DNA of 64,000 nucleotides from Acidaminobacter sp. (GTDB taxonomy: Bacteria > Bacillota > Clostridia > Peptostreptococcales > Acidaminobacteraceae): NCBI RefSeq assembly GCF_030247605.1, contig NZ_JAOTSB010000005.1, positions 1 to 64,000 of the forward strand. Reading direction: 5' to 3'. The position numbers and the translations under genes are program-made. The first letter of the stretch is position 1; the number at the start of each line of letters is the position of its first letter. The notes under the pieces are model-generated. The model was not told the origin of the DNA and made no database searches. It was given only the letters and a program-made list of their open reading frames with translations. Positions 1-9,400 of this stretch are shown here, piece by piece.

Positions 1-170
1 CTTCAAGTTACTTCGCTGACTTCCGTTATTTCCATAATCAGAAATCACTTCGCCGGTTCCAAGCAGAACCGACTTTTTATTTCAGAATTTTGGGTTGTAC
101 ACTGTTTAGTTTTCAAGGATCGAATGGAGATCACTTTTGAACCGTTTTTACGATTCAATATCTCAAGTGA
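1..170 (-). promoter_or_regulatory. Probable rRNA operon leader with box A-like motif
   Basis: Downstream of P2 on the minus strand the transcript carries CCTTGAAAACTAAACAGTG (complement of about 100-118), which closely resembles the TTTGAAAACTGAACA stretch found upstream of 16S and in 16S-23S spacers of many Firmicutes. A small hairpin with GGTTC/GAACC arms lies at 56-70. No rRNA sequence is present, so the leader function rests on the motif and the tandem promoters. Confidence 0.55.
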
Positions 171-177
171 CTTCTTC

Positions 178-273
178 AGTTTATCATCGCGTTTTTGTCA
201 AGTCAAGTCATTTTAAATCTTTTCTCGTTCGCGACGACTTCTCCATATTACCCAAGAAACCAAGCTGTGTCAA
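178..273 (-). promoter_or_regulatory. Tandem promoters, probable rRNA operon P1 and P2
   Basis: Read on the minus strand there are two sigma-A type promoters in series. P1 is TTGACA-N17-TAATAT (positions 273 to 245). P2 is TTGACT-N17-TAAACT with a TGA extended -10 (206 to 178). Closely spaced tandem strong promoters followed by a box A-like leader are typical of Firmicutes rRNA operons. They point leftward out of the window, so the 16S gene itself would lie beyond position 1. The promoters are seen; the rRNA assignment is inference. Confidence 0.65.
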
Positions 274-335
274 CCCTTTGAAAGAAGTTCTAATTTTCAG
301 ATTTTTGTTTTGAATGTCTTAAAGATTATGTTAAC

Positions 336-1574
336 CTACTTCGCATTCTTTTCTTCCTTTAATGATTCCAAAATCACTGCCAGTTTTTCAAAGAACAGAT
401 CTATCTCTTCATCCGTAACATTGAGCGGCGGAAGGACACGAATCACGTACTCTCCTGCCGGGATCAGCAATAATTTATTTTCAAAAGCCACAGTGTTGAA
501 TGATTTACAGTCGATCCCAAGTTCGATTCCAATCAAAAGTCCTTTGCCTTTTACGTTTTTGATGATGTGACCATCGGCTAAAGCACTGAGTTTTTGAGCG
601 ATCTTCTCGGATTTTTCCTGAACATTCGCCAGGAAGGCAGGTGATGAAATGAGTTCAACGCCTTTTAAGGCAACTGCAGTTGCCAGTGGGTTGCCGCCAA
701 AAGTTGAGCCATGATCGCCCGCGACCAGAACGCTGGCTTTTTGGGATGCGATAAAGGCGCCAATTGGGAAGCCGCAGCCAAGTCCCTTTGCGAGACAGAC
801 TACATCCGGCTTGACATTGGTGGATTGGAAGGCATAAAAGGTCCCCAAGCGGCCAATGCCGGTCTGGACTTCATCAAAGATCAAGAGGACGTCGAGCTCA
901 TCGCATTTGGCTCTCAGGGCTTTGAGGTAGTCGTCTGAAATTGAGTTGACGCCGCCTTCGCCTTGAATAGGCTCGACGAGGATCCCACAGTAGCTGCTGT
1001 CCAGAGCTTTTAAAGCTTCAATGTCATTTGCGGGAAATTCATAGACCTCCGGGATCAGCGGCTTGAAAGGTGCCTGGTACTTTTCCTGTCCTGTGACGGA
1101 GAGCGCGCCCATGGTGCGTCCATGGAAACTATGGGACAAATGAGCCAATTTGACGGCGCCGCGCTTCTTCCCATATTTTCTGGCAAGTTTAATGGCGCCT
1201 TCCAGCGCTTCGGTACCACTGTTGCAGAAAAAGACGTCCTGGAGGACACCTTCTGATAAATCAATGAGCGTCTTGGCGAGTTTAAGCTGCGGTTCATTCC
1301 AGTACAGGTTGCTGATATGCATCAGCTTGGCAGCTTGTTCTGAGATGACTTTCGCAATTTCGGTATTCCCGTGGCCGAGGGCATTGACAGCGACGCCACT
1401 GACAAAGTCCAGATAAGCTTCGCCTTTAGTATCCCAGATCATGGCACCTTTTCCGTGATCAAAGATGACGTCAAATCTGCCATAAGTCGGCATGACAGCT
1501 GCTTTGTATGGGTCACTGGCACGGCTTGAAGCAGCTGTTTCTTTTATAATCTCATCAACTTTTACATTTTCCAT
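336..1574 (-). CDS. argD: Acetylornithine aminotransferase ArgD
   Basis: Class III PLP-dependent aminotransferase of 412 residues that converts N-acetylglutamate semialdehyde to N-acetylornithine in cytoplasmic arginine synthesis. Visible landmarks are the pyridoxal site DEVQTGIGR (residues 234-242), the Schiff-base lysine 263 in LAKGLGCGFP, and NSGTEALEGAIKLAR near 118-132. The ATG has a good AGGAG site. It lies 70 bp downstream of argB and is probably co-transcribed with it. ArgD enzymes often also transaminate succinyl- or acetyl-aminoketopimelate, so it could serve the DAP pathway encoded at 51.5-55.1 kb; that is inference. Confidence 0.95.
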   Translation of the reverse strand: MENVKVDEIIKETAASSRASDPYKAAVMPTYGRFDVIFDHGKGAMIWDTKGEAYLDFVSGVAVNALGHGNTEIAKVISEQAAKLMHISNLYWNEPQLKLAKTLIDLSEGVLQDVFFCNSGTEALEGAIKLARKYGKKRGAVKLAHLSHSFHGRTMGALSVTGQEKYQAPFKPLIPEVYEFPANDIEALKALDSSYCGILVEPIQGEGGVNSISDDYLKALRAKCDELDVLLIFDEVQTGIGRLGTFYAFQSTNVKPDVVCLAKGLGCGFPIGAFIASQKASVLVAGDHGSTFGGNPLATAVALKGVELISSPAFLANVQEKSEKIAQKLSALADGHIIKNVKGKGLLIGIELGIDCKSFNTVAFENKLLLIPAGEYVIRVLPPLNVTDEEIDLFFEKLAVILESLKEEKNAK

Positions 1575-1598
1575 GGTGGTTCTCCTTTCGCTTACTTG

Positions 1599-1641
1599 GG
1601 TTATTGGGTATTGAGGTATTGGATACTGGGTACTGGGTCAC
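1599..1641. repeat. Degenerate short repeats in argB-argD gap
   Basis: The gap between argB and argD is filled with imperfect copies of a 9-10 base motif of the type TATTGGGTA / TACTGGGTA. It is low complexity, non-coding, and similar in style to the other small tandem repeats of this window. Confidence 0.5.
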
Positions 1642-1644
1642 TGT

Positions 1645-2490
1645 CTAACGTTCGATCATAGTCCCTATGCCGCTGTCCGAAAACACTTCAACCAAAAGGC
1701 TGTGCGGCGTCGAGCCATTCAACAGATGCACAGAGTGAACGCCGCTTTCAATGGCATTGACGGCGCAGGTCAGCTTAGGAATCATACCGCCTTTGACGGT
1801 CTTCAAAATTTCTTTTGCTTCTTCCAAATTCAGCTTGCTGACAAAGCTTGCGGGATCCGGGAAATTTTTATAGACACCATTCACATCCGTCATAAGGATT
1901 AATTTTTCCGCCCCCACTGCTGTGGCTACGGCTGAGGCGACATCATCCGCGTTTAGATTAAAAGTCTTCCCATCCTTGTCATGGCCGATGGGCGATATAA
2001 TCGGTGTATAACCACCGGACATCAACAGATTAATCAACGTAGGATCCACTGTGGCGACTTCACCGACGTGACCAATGTCACCATCCACAACCAACTTCTT
2101 GGTGGCTTCGAGCCAGCCCCCATCTTTGCCGCTGATGCCGACCGCTTTTATCCCGCCGTTATTTAACAGCAGTGTCAGCTCGGTGTTGATTCTCCCGGTC
2201 AGAACCATTTCAACTTCTGTGATTGCGGCATCTCCGGTTACTCTATACCCACCGACAAATTCGGTTTCAATCCCCATTTTGTCCAGCCTTGCGCTGATCT
2301 CTTTTCCTCCGCCGTGAACCAGGACCATTTTCATGCCGACCAGGCTTAATAGCACTATATCCTGAAGAATGGCGCGCCTGCCTTCAGGCGAATCAGCCAG
2401 ACTGCCGCCAAGTTTGATCACAACGGTTTTATCCCGAAACTTTTGTATGTACGGGATCGATTCAATTAGTGCAGATACAAATGCAGACAT
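1645..2490 (-). CDS. argB: Acetylglutamate kinase ArgB
   Basis: N-acetylglutamate kinase (281 residues), phosphorylating N-acetylglutamate with ATP. The start chosen is the ATG at 2490, preceded by AGGAGG at good spacing; an upstream in-frame start adds 20 residues unlike the family. Amino-acid kinase motifs VVIKLGGS and LVHGGGKEIS are at the N-terminus. The extension ALIESIPYIQKFRDKTVVIK precedes the kinase core; such an N-terminal helix is a known feature of arginine-inhibited enzymes, which fits a pathway using ArgJ recycling. Feedback inhibition is inferred. First gene of the leftward argB-argD unit. Confidence 0.95.
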   Translation of the reverse strand: MSAFVSALIESIPYIQKFRDKTVVIKLGGSLADSPEGRRAILQDIVLLSLVGMKMVLVHGGGKEISARLDKMGIETEFVGGYRVTGDAAITEVEMVLTGRINTELTLLLNNGGIKAVGISGKDGGWLEATKKLVVDGDIGHVGEVATVDPTLINLLMSGGYTPIISPIGHDKDGKTFNLNADDVASAVATAVGAEKLILMTDVNGVYKNFPDPASFVSKLNLEEAKEILKTVKGGMIPKLTCAVNAIESGVHSVHLLNGSTPHSLLVEVFSDSGIGTMIER

Positions 2491-2536
2491 AGTATGACCT
2501 CCTATTCGATCACAAGAAATGCAAGAAAGTAAATAT

Positions 2537-2565
2537 ATTATACACAACAATGTATATTATTTCAA
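2537..2565 (-). promoter_or_regulatory. argB-argD promoter with possible ARG half-box
   Basis: TTGAAA-N17-TATAAT on the minus strand, about 47 bases upstream of the argB start. The -10 is embedded in TTGTGTATAATAT, the same string that surrounds the argC -10. The TGTGTAT half matches one arm of the ArgR operator consensus (TNTGNAT); the other arm is poor here. Confidence 0.7.
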
Positions 2566-3015
2566 ATTTTTCTTGTCTGTTTTTTGCTATTTTATGCATG
2601 CGATTTTATAAAATGTTAGTCCGAGTATTTCTCATCATTTATTATGGCGGTTTACTTTCAGGAAATTCACAAATTATAAACGCCGTATTCGGACAATTTT
2701 GATAGTTGCGGCTTTTGCATGAACACAAGCACGCATTTATTTACATCCCACATAAAGAAATGAATCTGATTCTCGTTCAAAACAGGATTCTCCACGTTTG
2801 AATCCCTGCGTCTTACTCATTGTATCATTTTTTCTGAATTGTTTATGTATTGTTTCTCCTGCAATTCTGATTTTTGGGTATCAATAGGAATATCTCTTTC
2901 CTTTAAATGCTGTTCCTTCAAACAATATGAATACGCTCATAAAGATCAGCGCTTCTTTCAATGATCTTTTAGACATGCGGCTGCATAGCTTGAGATGGAA
3001 TTAATCTTCTTATTA
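2566..3015. other. AT-rich divergent spacer between argB and argC
   Basis: About 450 bases without a convincing gene. It is more AT-rich than the surroundings and has no long open frame or T-box. A loose inverted pair (GTCCGAGTAT near 2621 and TATTCGGAC near 2688) is present. Only the two flanking promoters are recognisable; the length is more than two ArgR-controlled promoters need. Confidence 0.5.
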
Positions 3016-3052
3016 TTGAATTGTTTTTATTTTTTGTGTATAATTATCCTTA
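3016..3052 (+). promoter_or_regulatory. argC-argJ promoter with ArgR (ARG box) operator
   Basis: TTGAAT (3016-3021), 17-base spacer, perfect TATAAT (3039-3044). The 18 bases at 3035-3052, TGTGTATAATTATCCTTA, match the ARG box consensus TNTGNATWWWWATNCANW at every defined position but one. The box overlaps the -10, so ArgR-arginine would block polymerase. The match is seen; repression is inferred from known ArgR regulation. Confidence 0.7.
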
Positions 3053-3075
3053 ATACTTTTTATGGAGGTTTTGTT

Positions 3076-4134
3076 ATGAATGTATGTGTTGTAGGCGCAT
3101 CAGGTTACGCCGGCCAGCAGCTGGTCGCGCTTCTTATGAACCATCCACATGTTGGGAAGGTTTTTTTAATGGCTTCCTCGACTGCAGGTGCGCGTTATTC
3201 TGATTTGAATCCAGCATTTAAAGGGCGGATGGAAGAGCTTCTCCTGCCGGCTTCTGATCTGCTGATCCCCGGTTTCGTGAAGGAAAACGATATTGGAGCT
3301 GTATTCCTGGCATTGCCGCACGGGGCATCCATGCCTTATGCGCAGTTTCTGATCGAAAACGAGCCAGAGGTGGGTATTATTGACCTGGGTGCAGATTTTA
3401 GAATTCATGATGTCGAAGTTTATAAGAAGTGGTACGGAGATCACACTTGTCCGCAGTATCTGGACCGCTTCGTCTATGGACTTCCTGAAATTCATCACGA
3501 TCAAATTGTGGGTTGCAGGACCATCGGCAATCCAGGCTGTTATCCGACCTCTATTCTGCTGGCTCTGATCCCTGCTCTGAAAGCCGGCGTCGTCGAGACG
3601 GACCGAATTGTCGCAGATTCAAAATCCGGAATGAGCGGTGCCGGAAAGACCGCTGCGATCTCGTCCCTGTTCACGGAGGTCGCGGAAACGGTGCGGCCGT
3701 ATAAAACCGGCAAGCACCGCCATACGGCTGAAATTGCACAGGAGATGTCCCAGGCGGCCGGCGGAGCGGTTGGTCTCCTGTTCGCACCTTCTATAGTGCC
3801 TATGAGCCGCGGAATTCAGTCTACGGTCTACGCGGCGGTCAAGCCTGAAAAGCTCGAATGGGCCAAGACCTCTATTTTGGATTATTATAAGGAATTTTAT
3901 AAAGATGCGCCATTTGTCAGAGTGCTGGATGAGCAGCCAGAGACACGCAACGTAAGAGGCAGCAATTACTGTGATGTATGGGTGACAATTGATGAAGAAA
4001 CCTCCACGTTGGTGGCTATGGGCGTCATAGACAATCTTGTCAAAGGTGCCAGCGGTCAGGCGGTTCACAATTTTAATCTGATGTTTGGTTTTGAGGAAAC
4101 AGCAGGCATAAATATGATGCCGCTCTATCCGTAA
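3076..4134 (+). CDS. argC: N-acetyl-gamma-glutamyl-phosphate reductase ArgC
   Basis: NADPH-dependent reduction of N-acetylglutamyl phosphate to the semialdehyde, the third step of arginine synthesis. 352 residues from the ATG at 3076, which follows GGAGG; the longer open frame starts inside the promoter and is rejected. The Rossmann motif GASGYAG (residues 7-13) and catalytic cysteine 155 in GNPGCYPTS are intact, as is the KHRHTAEI stretch near 216-223. argJ follows after 72 bases on the same strand, opposite to argB-argD. Confidence 0.95.
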   Translation: MNVCVVGASGYAGQQLVALLMNHPHVGKVFLMASSTAGARYSDLNPAFKGRMEELLLPASDLLIPGFVKENDIGAVFLALPHGASMPYAQFLIENEPEVGIIDLGADFRIHDVEVYKKWYGDHTCPQYLDRFVYGLPEIHHDQIVGCRTIGNPGCYPTSILLALIPALKAGVVETDRIVADSKSGMSGAGKTAAISSLFTEVAETVRPYKTGKHRHTAEIAQEMSQAAGGAVGLLFAPSIVPMSRGIQSTVYAAVKPEKLEWAKTSILDYYKEFYKDAPFVRVLDEQPETRNVRGSNYCDVWVTIDEETSTLVAMGVIDNLVKGASGQAVHNFNLMFGFEETAGINMMPLYP

Positions 4135-4206
4135 GAAATTTTTGCTTTTTTATTGATTAATCTGCTTCGAGAATCCATTAACCTGAATTTAGGAGGTCCA
4201 CAATTT

Positions 4207-5424
4207 ATGAATGATCAACTATTGGAAAATGTTTCGGTCCCGGGATTTAAGGCTTGCGCCCTCTTCTGCGGCATCAAAAAGCAGAATAAAGATTTGACTG
4301 TAATCACATGTGAAAAAGGCGCAGTCGCAGCAGCGGTATTCACGACGAATCTATCAAAAGCCGCGCCGGTCATTGTCTCCCAGGAAAACCTGAAGCAGCC
4401 GCTGGTACATGCCGTTGTCATCAACAGCGGAAACGCCAACGCCTGTAATGGAGAGCGAGGTCTTAGCGACGCTAAGCGCACAGCCGTCAAAGCCGGTGAA
4501 CTTCTCGGCGTTTCTCCTTCCTCTGTGCTGGTCTCTTCCACCGGGATTATTGGTGTGCCGCTGCCTGTAGAAAAGATCGAAGCTGGCCTGGAGCAAGCTA
4601 TGCCGCTGCTTAAAGCAGACGGTATTGCAGAAGCCGCTCAAGGCATTATGACGACAGATACCTTCAGAAAGTTGGCAGCTCAGTCACTGACACTGCCTGA
4701 ATCCGGTGTGACAGTCCAAATTGTTGGCTTTTCCAAGGGCAGCGGCATGATTCACCCTAACATGGCGACTATGCTTGGTTTTACTTTGACAGACGTCAAC
4801 ATAGAAAAGGACGTGTTCCAGAAGCTCCAGCAGGAATCTACAGACATAACCTTCAACATGATTTCTGTAGACGGCGACACCTCAACCAATGACATGTCAC
4901 TGGCCCTCAGCTCCTGCGAAGCCGGAAATCCGGTTCTTCAGCCAGGAACTAAGGATTATGAGGCCTTTAGAGAAGCCTTCATTGACGTTCAAAAAACGCT
5001 GGCCAAGTTGATTGCCAAGGATGGCGAGGGCGCCACAAAGCTGATTCAGGTCAAAATAAACGGCGCCAGAACGGAGAAGGATGCCCGTCTGCTCGCCCGA
5101 AGCGTCACGACGTCGTCTCTGGTTAAAGCGGCCATCTTTGGCCGTGATGCGAACTGGGGAAGAGTCCTCTGTGCCATGGGGTATTCCGGCGGCATGTTCA
5201 ACCCGGACATAGTGGACCTTTATTTTGAAAGTGAATTTGGCAGCATTCAACTCATGGAGAAAGGCGCGGGACTTATTTTCGATGAAGAAAAAGCCCTGAA
5301 GATCCTCGAGTCCAGTACCATAGATATTGTAGCTCAGCTTGGAGAAGGCTCTGCGTCAGCGGAAGCCTGGGGCTGTGACCTGACCTATGAGTATGTGAAA
5401 ATCAACGGCGAGTACAGATCCTAG
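4207..5424 (+). CDS. argJ: Glutamate N-acetyltransferase ArgJ
   Basis: Ornithine acetyltransferase (405 residues) that transfers the acetyl group from N-acetylornithine to glutamate, and in bifunctional members also uses acetyl-CoA. The start at 4207 sits 7 bases after AGGAGG. The self-cleavage site of the family is visible as NMATMLGF, with Thr188 becoming the N-terminal nucleophile of the beta chain; KGSGMI precedes it. No argA-like gene is seen here, so ArgJ may be bifunctional (inference). A strong terminator follows directly. Confidence 0.95.
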   Translation: MNDQLLENVSVPGFKACALFCGIKKQNKDLTVITCEKGAVAAAVFTTNLSKAAPVIVSQENLKQPLVHAVVINSGNANACNGERGLSDAKRTAVKAGELLGVSPSSVLVSSTGIIGVPLPVEKIEAGLEQAMPLLKADGIAEAAQGIMTTDTFRKLAAQSLTLPESGVTVQIVGFSKGSGMIHPNMATMLGFTLTDVNIEKDVFQKLQQESTDITFNMISVDGDTSTNDMSLALSSCEAGNPVLQPGTKDYEAFREAFIDVQKTLAKLIAKDGEGATKLIQVKINGARTEKDARLLARSVTTSSLVKAAIFGRDANWGRVLCAMGYSGGMFNPDIVDLYFESEFGSIQLMEKGAGLIFDEEKALKILESSTIDIVAQLGEGSASAEAWGCDLTYEYVKINGEYRS

Positions 5425-5430
5425 ATACCG

Positions 5431-5475
5431 AAAAGAAGTCCCAACCGCTTTTATGATGCGGTTGGGACTTCTTTT
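5431..5475. terminator. Bidirectional terminator between argJ and the DUF2680 gene
   Basis: Perfect 18-base-pair stem (AAAAGAAGTCCCAACCGC at 5431-5448 and its complement at 5458-5475) with a 9-base loop, ending in a T-rich stretch on both strands. It ends argJ rightward and the DUF2680 gene leftward. Confidence 0.9.
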
Positions 5476-5485
5476 GTTTGTTCGA

Positions 5486-5520
5486 ATTGGTTTGGTTTAG
5501 TTTGGTTTGATTTGGTTTGG
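5486..5520. repeat. TTTGG microsatellite-like stretch
   Basis: Seven consecutive imperfect TTTGG/TTTAG/TTTGA units between the terminator and the stop of the DUF2680 gene. Non-coding, low complexity. Confidence 0.7.
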
Positions 5521-5537
5521 ATATGTTTGAGCGACTA

Positions 5538-6122
5538 TTAATTAGCAGGGGTTACAGCGTTGTAGCCTTGTCCCATCATACCTTGTCCAAAGCCTTGGCC
5601 CATCATGCCGCCGCGCTTCATGCCACCGCGGCCGCCATTTGCAGGTCCGTTGCCTTGGCCAAGACCGGCAGCTTCGCCGTTAGCTTGTCCGAGACCTTGT
5701 CCACCGTTGACTCTGCCTTGGCCAAGACCAAAGCGTTCGCCGTTGTTGAGTTGATTTCTCATAGCGTGTTGTTGAGTTCCGTCGCAAACGTGGTTTTTGA
5801 TGAAGTCCTTCATGACTTTTGCGCGTTCGGCAGTTAATGTGCCATTGGCAACCAAGGTGTCAATTCTGGCAATTTTCGCTTCTTTAATTTTGGCGACAAA
5901 TTCGTCGAAAACACCTGCTTCTTGAGCTTGAACACTGAGGGATTTACCTTCTTTTAATGCAGCAAGGACATCCTCTGCGTCAACTTTGTCTCCCAAAAGA
6001 TCAGCTAAAATTTCCACGTTGCTTTGATATTTGACCGCAGGCTGTGTAACATCCGCAAAGACGGCAATTGAGCCGAGTGCGAGAACGAGAATAAGTGAGA
6101 GTGACAATAAGATTTTTTTCAT
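5538..6122 (-). CDS. Secreted DUF2680-like protein with Gly/Gln/Asn-rich tail
   Basis: 194 residues. A clear signal peptide (MKKILLSLSLILVLALGS, likely cleavage after residue 23) suggests export. The middle part, with short segments of the type LKEGKSL and IDTLVANGTLTAERAKVMKDF, resembles the DUF2680 family of small secreted Firmicutes proteins. Residues from about 125 on are a low-complexity tail of GQG, NGG and GMMGQG units. The start at 6122 has AAAGGAGG eight bases upstream; two earlier in-frame ATGs are too close to it. Monocistronic. Function unknown; an envelope role is only a guess. Confidence 0.75.
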   Translation of the reverse strand: MKKILLSLSLILVLALGSIAVFADVTQPAVKYQSNVEILADLLGDKVDAEDVLAALKEGKSLSVQAQEAGVFDEFVAKIKEAKIARIDTLVANGTLTAERAKVMKDFIKNHVCDGTQQHAMRNQLNNGERFGLGQGRVNGGQGLGQANGEAAGLGQGNGPANGGRGGMKRGGMMGQGFGQGMMGQGYNAVTPAN

Positions 6123-6269
6123 TTTCATTTCCTCCTTTAGCAAGTTCGACCTGTTATTTGATTTGGTCGTCTTGTTTCTATGGTCTAACTATACCTCTGA
6201 ATAATAAAGAGAATATGAAGATGGGCTACTTATTTCGAAATTAGCGTTATTTTGGATTTGGGTGTCTGT

Positions 6270-6350
6270 TGGAAGTTGGTGTCTGACACCTTCTTCCATC
6301 ATCAGGTGAATGGACGTATAGTGGAAGCGGGTGCCTGACACCTTCTTCCA
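6270..6350. repeat. Two tandem REP-like palindromes
   Basis: Two direct copies of a 29-base palindrome, 6270-6298 and 6322-6350, separated by 23 bases. The first is TGGAAG-TT-GGTGTC-T-GACACC-TT-CTTCCA with perfectly symmetric arms; the second differs at three positions. The core GGTGTCTGACACC recurs at about 14.1, 28.65 and 34.4 kb. Intergenic, between carB and the DUF2680 gene. Confidence 0.8.
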
Positions 6351-6375
6351 CCTGACATCATCTTCCCCCTCAAAA

Positions 6376-6420
6376 GACAAACACACGCAAGCAGGCGCCG
6401 CCTTCTTGCGTGTGTCTGTC
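6376..6420 (-). terminator. carAB terminator
   Basis: Inverted repeat with 16-base arms (one mismatch), GACAAACACACGCAAG at 6376-6391 and its near-complement at 6405-6420, just after the carB stop. On the minus strand it is followed by TTTTGA. Confidence 0.8.
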
Positions 6421-6427
6421 TTCAATA

Positions 6428-9400
6428 TTAAGAATACGCCATAAACACATCCACGCTCTGATCGTCAATCCCCTTCTCGAGGAGGGACACCACCGCGAAG
6501 AAGGTATCAAATGCAGTCAGGCACATGACTTTATTTTCTACCGCGCGACGTCGCATTCGGAAGCCCGGCTTGTTTTTAACTTTACCGACCGTCGGCAGAA
6601 TGACGCTGAAGGAAATCTTGTCTCGTGTCAGCCAGGTCAATGCTTCGTCTTCCGTACCGGCGTCAATGACCTTCGCCTGTGGAAATGCCTCCCGAATGGC
6701 TTTAGCCGTGCCAGAGGTGGCCACAATTTCATAGCCCAGATTGGCGAGTTTTCCGGTGAGCGGAAGGGACACTGCCTTGAAGGCATCCGTGATTGACAGG
6801 AACACCCTCTCTACCACGGCAGGACTAACCGCCGCTTCATCCGCGCCATTCTCCACATTTCGATTTCGCTTCGCGCCCTTGGCACTGAGTCCTCTGAGGG
6901 TGCCGCTGGCAGCTATAAAGCCTTTGTACAAGGCGTGCTCCAGCTTGGCATCCATACAGAGCACCTCGCCTGTAGACTTCATTTCAGGACCGAGTGCAGA
7001 ATCCGCAGCAGGAATTTTCTCCATGGAGAAGACCGGATGCTTCACTGCATAAATCTCGCGCTCCGGATAAAGTCCTGTCGGGTACTCCATGCTGTTGACC
7101 GTTTCACCCAGCATGCAGCGGGTGGAGAGCTCAATCATAGGCACGCCGGTGACTTTGCTGAGGAATGGCACTGTACGGGACGCCCTTGGATTGACCTCAA
7201 TCACATAGAGCTTGTCTTTTTCGACAATAAACTGGATATTCAGCAAACCGACAATTTTAAGGGCCTGTGCGATTTTACGGGTTGTCACTATAATTTGACC
7301 CTTCATCTTGCTGCTGATGCTCGGGGCCGGATAGATGGAGATGCTGTCACCACTGTGAACGCCTGCGCGCTCCAGATGCTCCATGATGCCCGGAATAATG
7401 ACGTTTTCGCCGTCAGAGATCGCGTCGACCTCGACTTCGAGTCCGTTGATATATTGGTCGATCAGCACCGTGCTCTTGGGCTCGCGCTCGAAGGCACCAA
7501 ACAGGTAACGCTCCAGCGCTTCGTCATCATGGACGATTTCCATCCCGAGGCCGCCTATGACATAACTTGGGCGCACCAGAAGCGGAAAACCGAGGCCTTT
7601 TGCCTGCAGCATACCATCGGCAACACTGGAAACGCCATAGCCAAGGGGACTCGGAATGCCTTCTTCAATCAGAATCTGGTTGAAGCACTCGCGGTCCTCG
7701 GCGTTGTGGACGGCTTCAAAGGAGGTGCCAAGGATTGGAATCCCCGCCTCTGAGATAAACCGCGCCAGTTTAATGGCAGTCTGGCCGCCGTACTGCAGAA
7801 TGACACCCACCGGCTTTTCCTTATCGACGATGCTCAGGATGTCCTCCTCAGTGATCGGCTCAAAGTAAAGTTTGTCCGAGAGGTCAAAGTCCGTGCTGAC
7901 GGTCTCAGGGTTGTTGTTGACAATGATCGCCTCATAACCCAGATTTTTCAGGGCCAGGACACCATGGACCGAGCAGTAGTCGAACTCCACGCCCTGGCCA
8001 ATCCGGATTGGCCCGGAACCTATGACAATGACTTTCTTGCGGTCACTGACCTCTACCTCGTCTTCGCCGCCGTACATGGAATAATAGTAAGGGGAAGTCG
8101 CCTCGAACTCGCTGGCGCAGGTGTCGACCATTTTATAAGAAGGCATGATATTGTAAACTTTTCTAAGATCATAGATCTTGTCCGCTGAGGTGTCCTTCAT
8201 GAGGCGGCTGATGCCTTTATCCGCGAATCCGTAGCGCTTCAGGTCCATTAGAAGCTCGGAATCCAGCACATTGATTTTCTGGTCGCGGATGCGCTCCTCC
8301 AGGTTGACAATACGCTGAACTTTGCTGAGGAAGAACGGATCTATGCCGGTCATACCCTTCAGCTCTTCCACGGTTGTGCCTCGTCTCATGAGCTCCGTGA
8401 TGAAGAATAAACGCATGTCGTCACCATTGATGACGCGGTCGATTAACGCCTCAGTGCTCATGGTATCCGCGATTGGGAATTTGAGATTATAAAGGTTAAT
8501 TTCAAGAGAGCGCACCGCCTTCAGCAGCGCTGCCTCGAAGCTGCCGGCTATAGCCATGACCTCGCCGGTGGCCATCATCATGGTTCCGAGAATTTTGTCA
8601 GCTTCTTTGAACTTGTCAAAAGGCCATTTCGGAATCTTGACGACCACGTAGTCCAGGGTCGGCTCAAAGCACGCTTTAGTCTTGCCTGTAATGTCATTGA
8701 CGATTTCATCCAGGTCATAGCCCAGAGCAATGCGGGTTGCCACCTTCGCTATAGGATAACCCGTCGCCTTGGACGCCAGCGCCGAGGAACGGCTGACCCG
8801 CGGATTGACCTCTATAACGTAGTATCGGTCGCTCTCCGGATCCAGCGCCAGCTGAACGTTGCAGCCGCCGCGAATCTCCAGCGCGTTGACAATATCTATG
8901 GACGCCCTGCGGAGCATTTGATACTCAAGATCATTCAGCGTTTGAGACGGCGCAATGACAATGCTGTCCCCTGTATGAACGCCAACCGGATCAAAATTTT
9001 CCATATTGCAGACCGCAATGACGTTGCCGCTGTTGTCCCGAATCATCTCGTACTCGATCTCTTTCCAGCCCTTGATGGACTTTTCCACCAGAACCTGACC
9101 GGCGATGCTGAAATCAATGCCGCGGCGGGCGATTTCCCGTACTTCAGCCTCCGTATTCGCAATGCCGCCGCCTGTGCCGCCAAGTGTAAACGCCGGACGG
9201 ATAATGACCGGCAGCCCAATCTGATGAGCCTGGGCTACCGCAGACTCTACATCTTCTGCAATATAGCTTTCTATGCAAGGCTGGCCAATCGCTTCCATGG
9301 CCGCCCTGAAATCTTCCCGGTCCTCCGAGGTCTCAATGGACTCCAGTGAGGTACCTATAACCTGAACTTTATACTTCTCAAGGACGCCGCGCTTCCACAG

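Noticed and set aside
2566..3015. Relic of an insertion sequence in the argB-argC spacer
   Set aside because: The AT-richness and a loose inverted pair suggested it, but no transposase fragment or target duplication can be shown.
2995..3075. N-terminal extension of argC
   Set aside because: The extra codons cover the promoter and ARG box, and a proper ribosome site precedes the ATG at 3076.
6189..6425. 78-residue frame downstream of carB
   Set aside because: It consists of the carAB terminator and the two REP palindromes, so it is not a gene.
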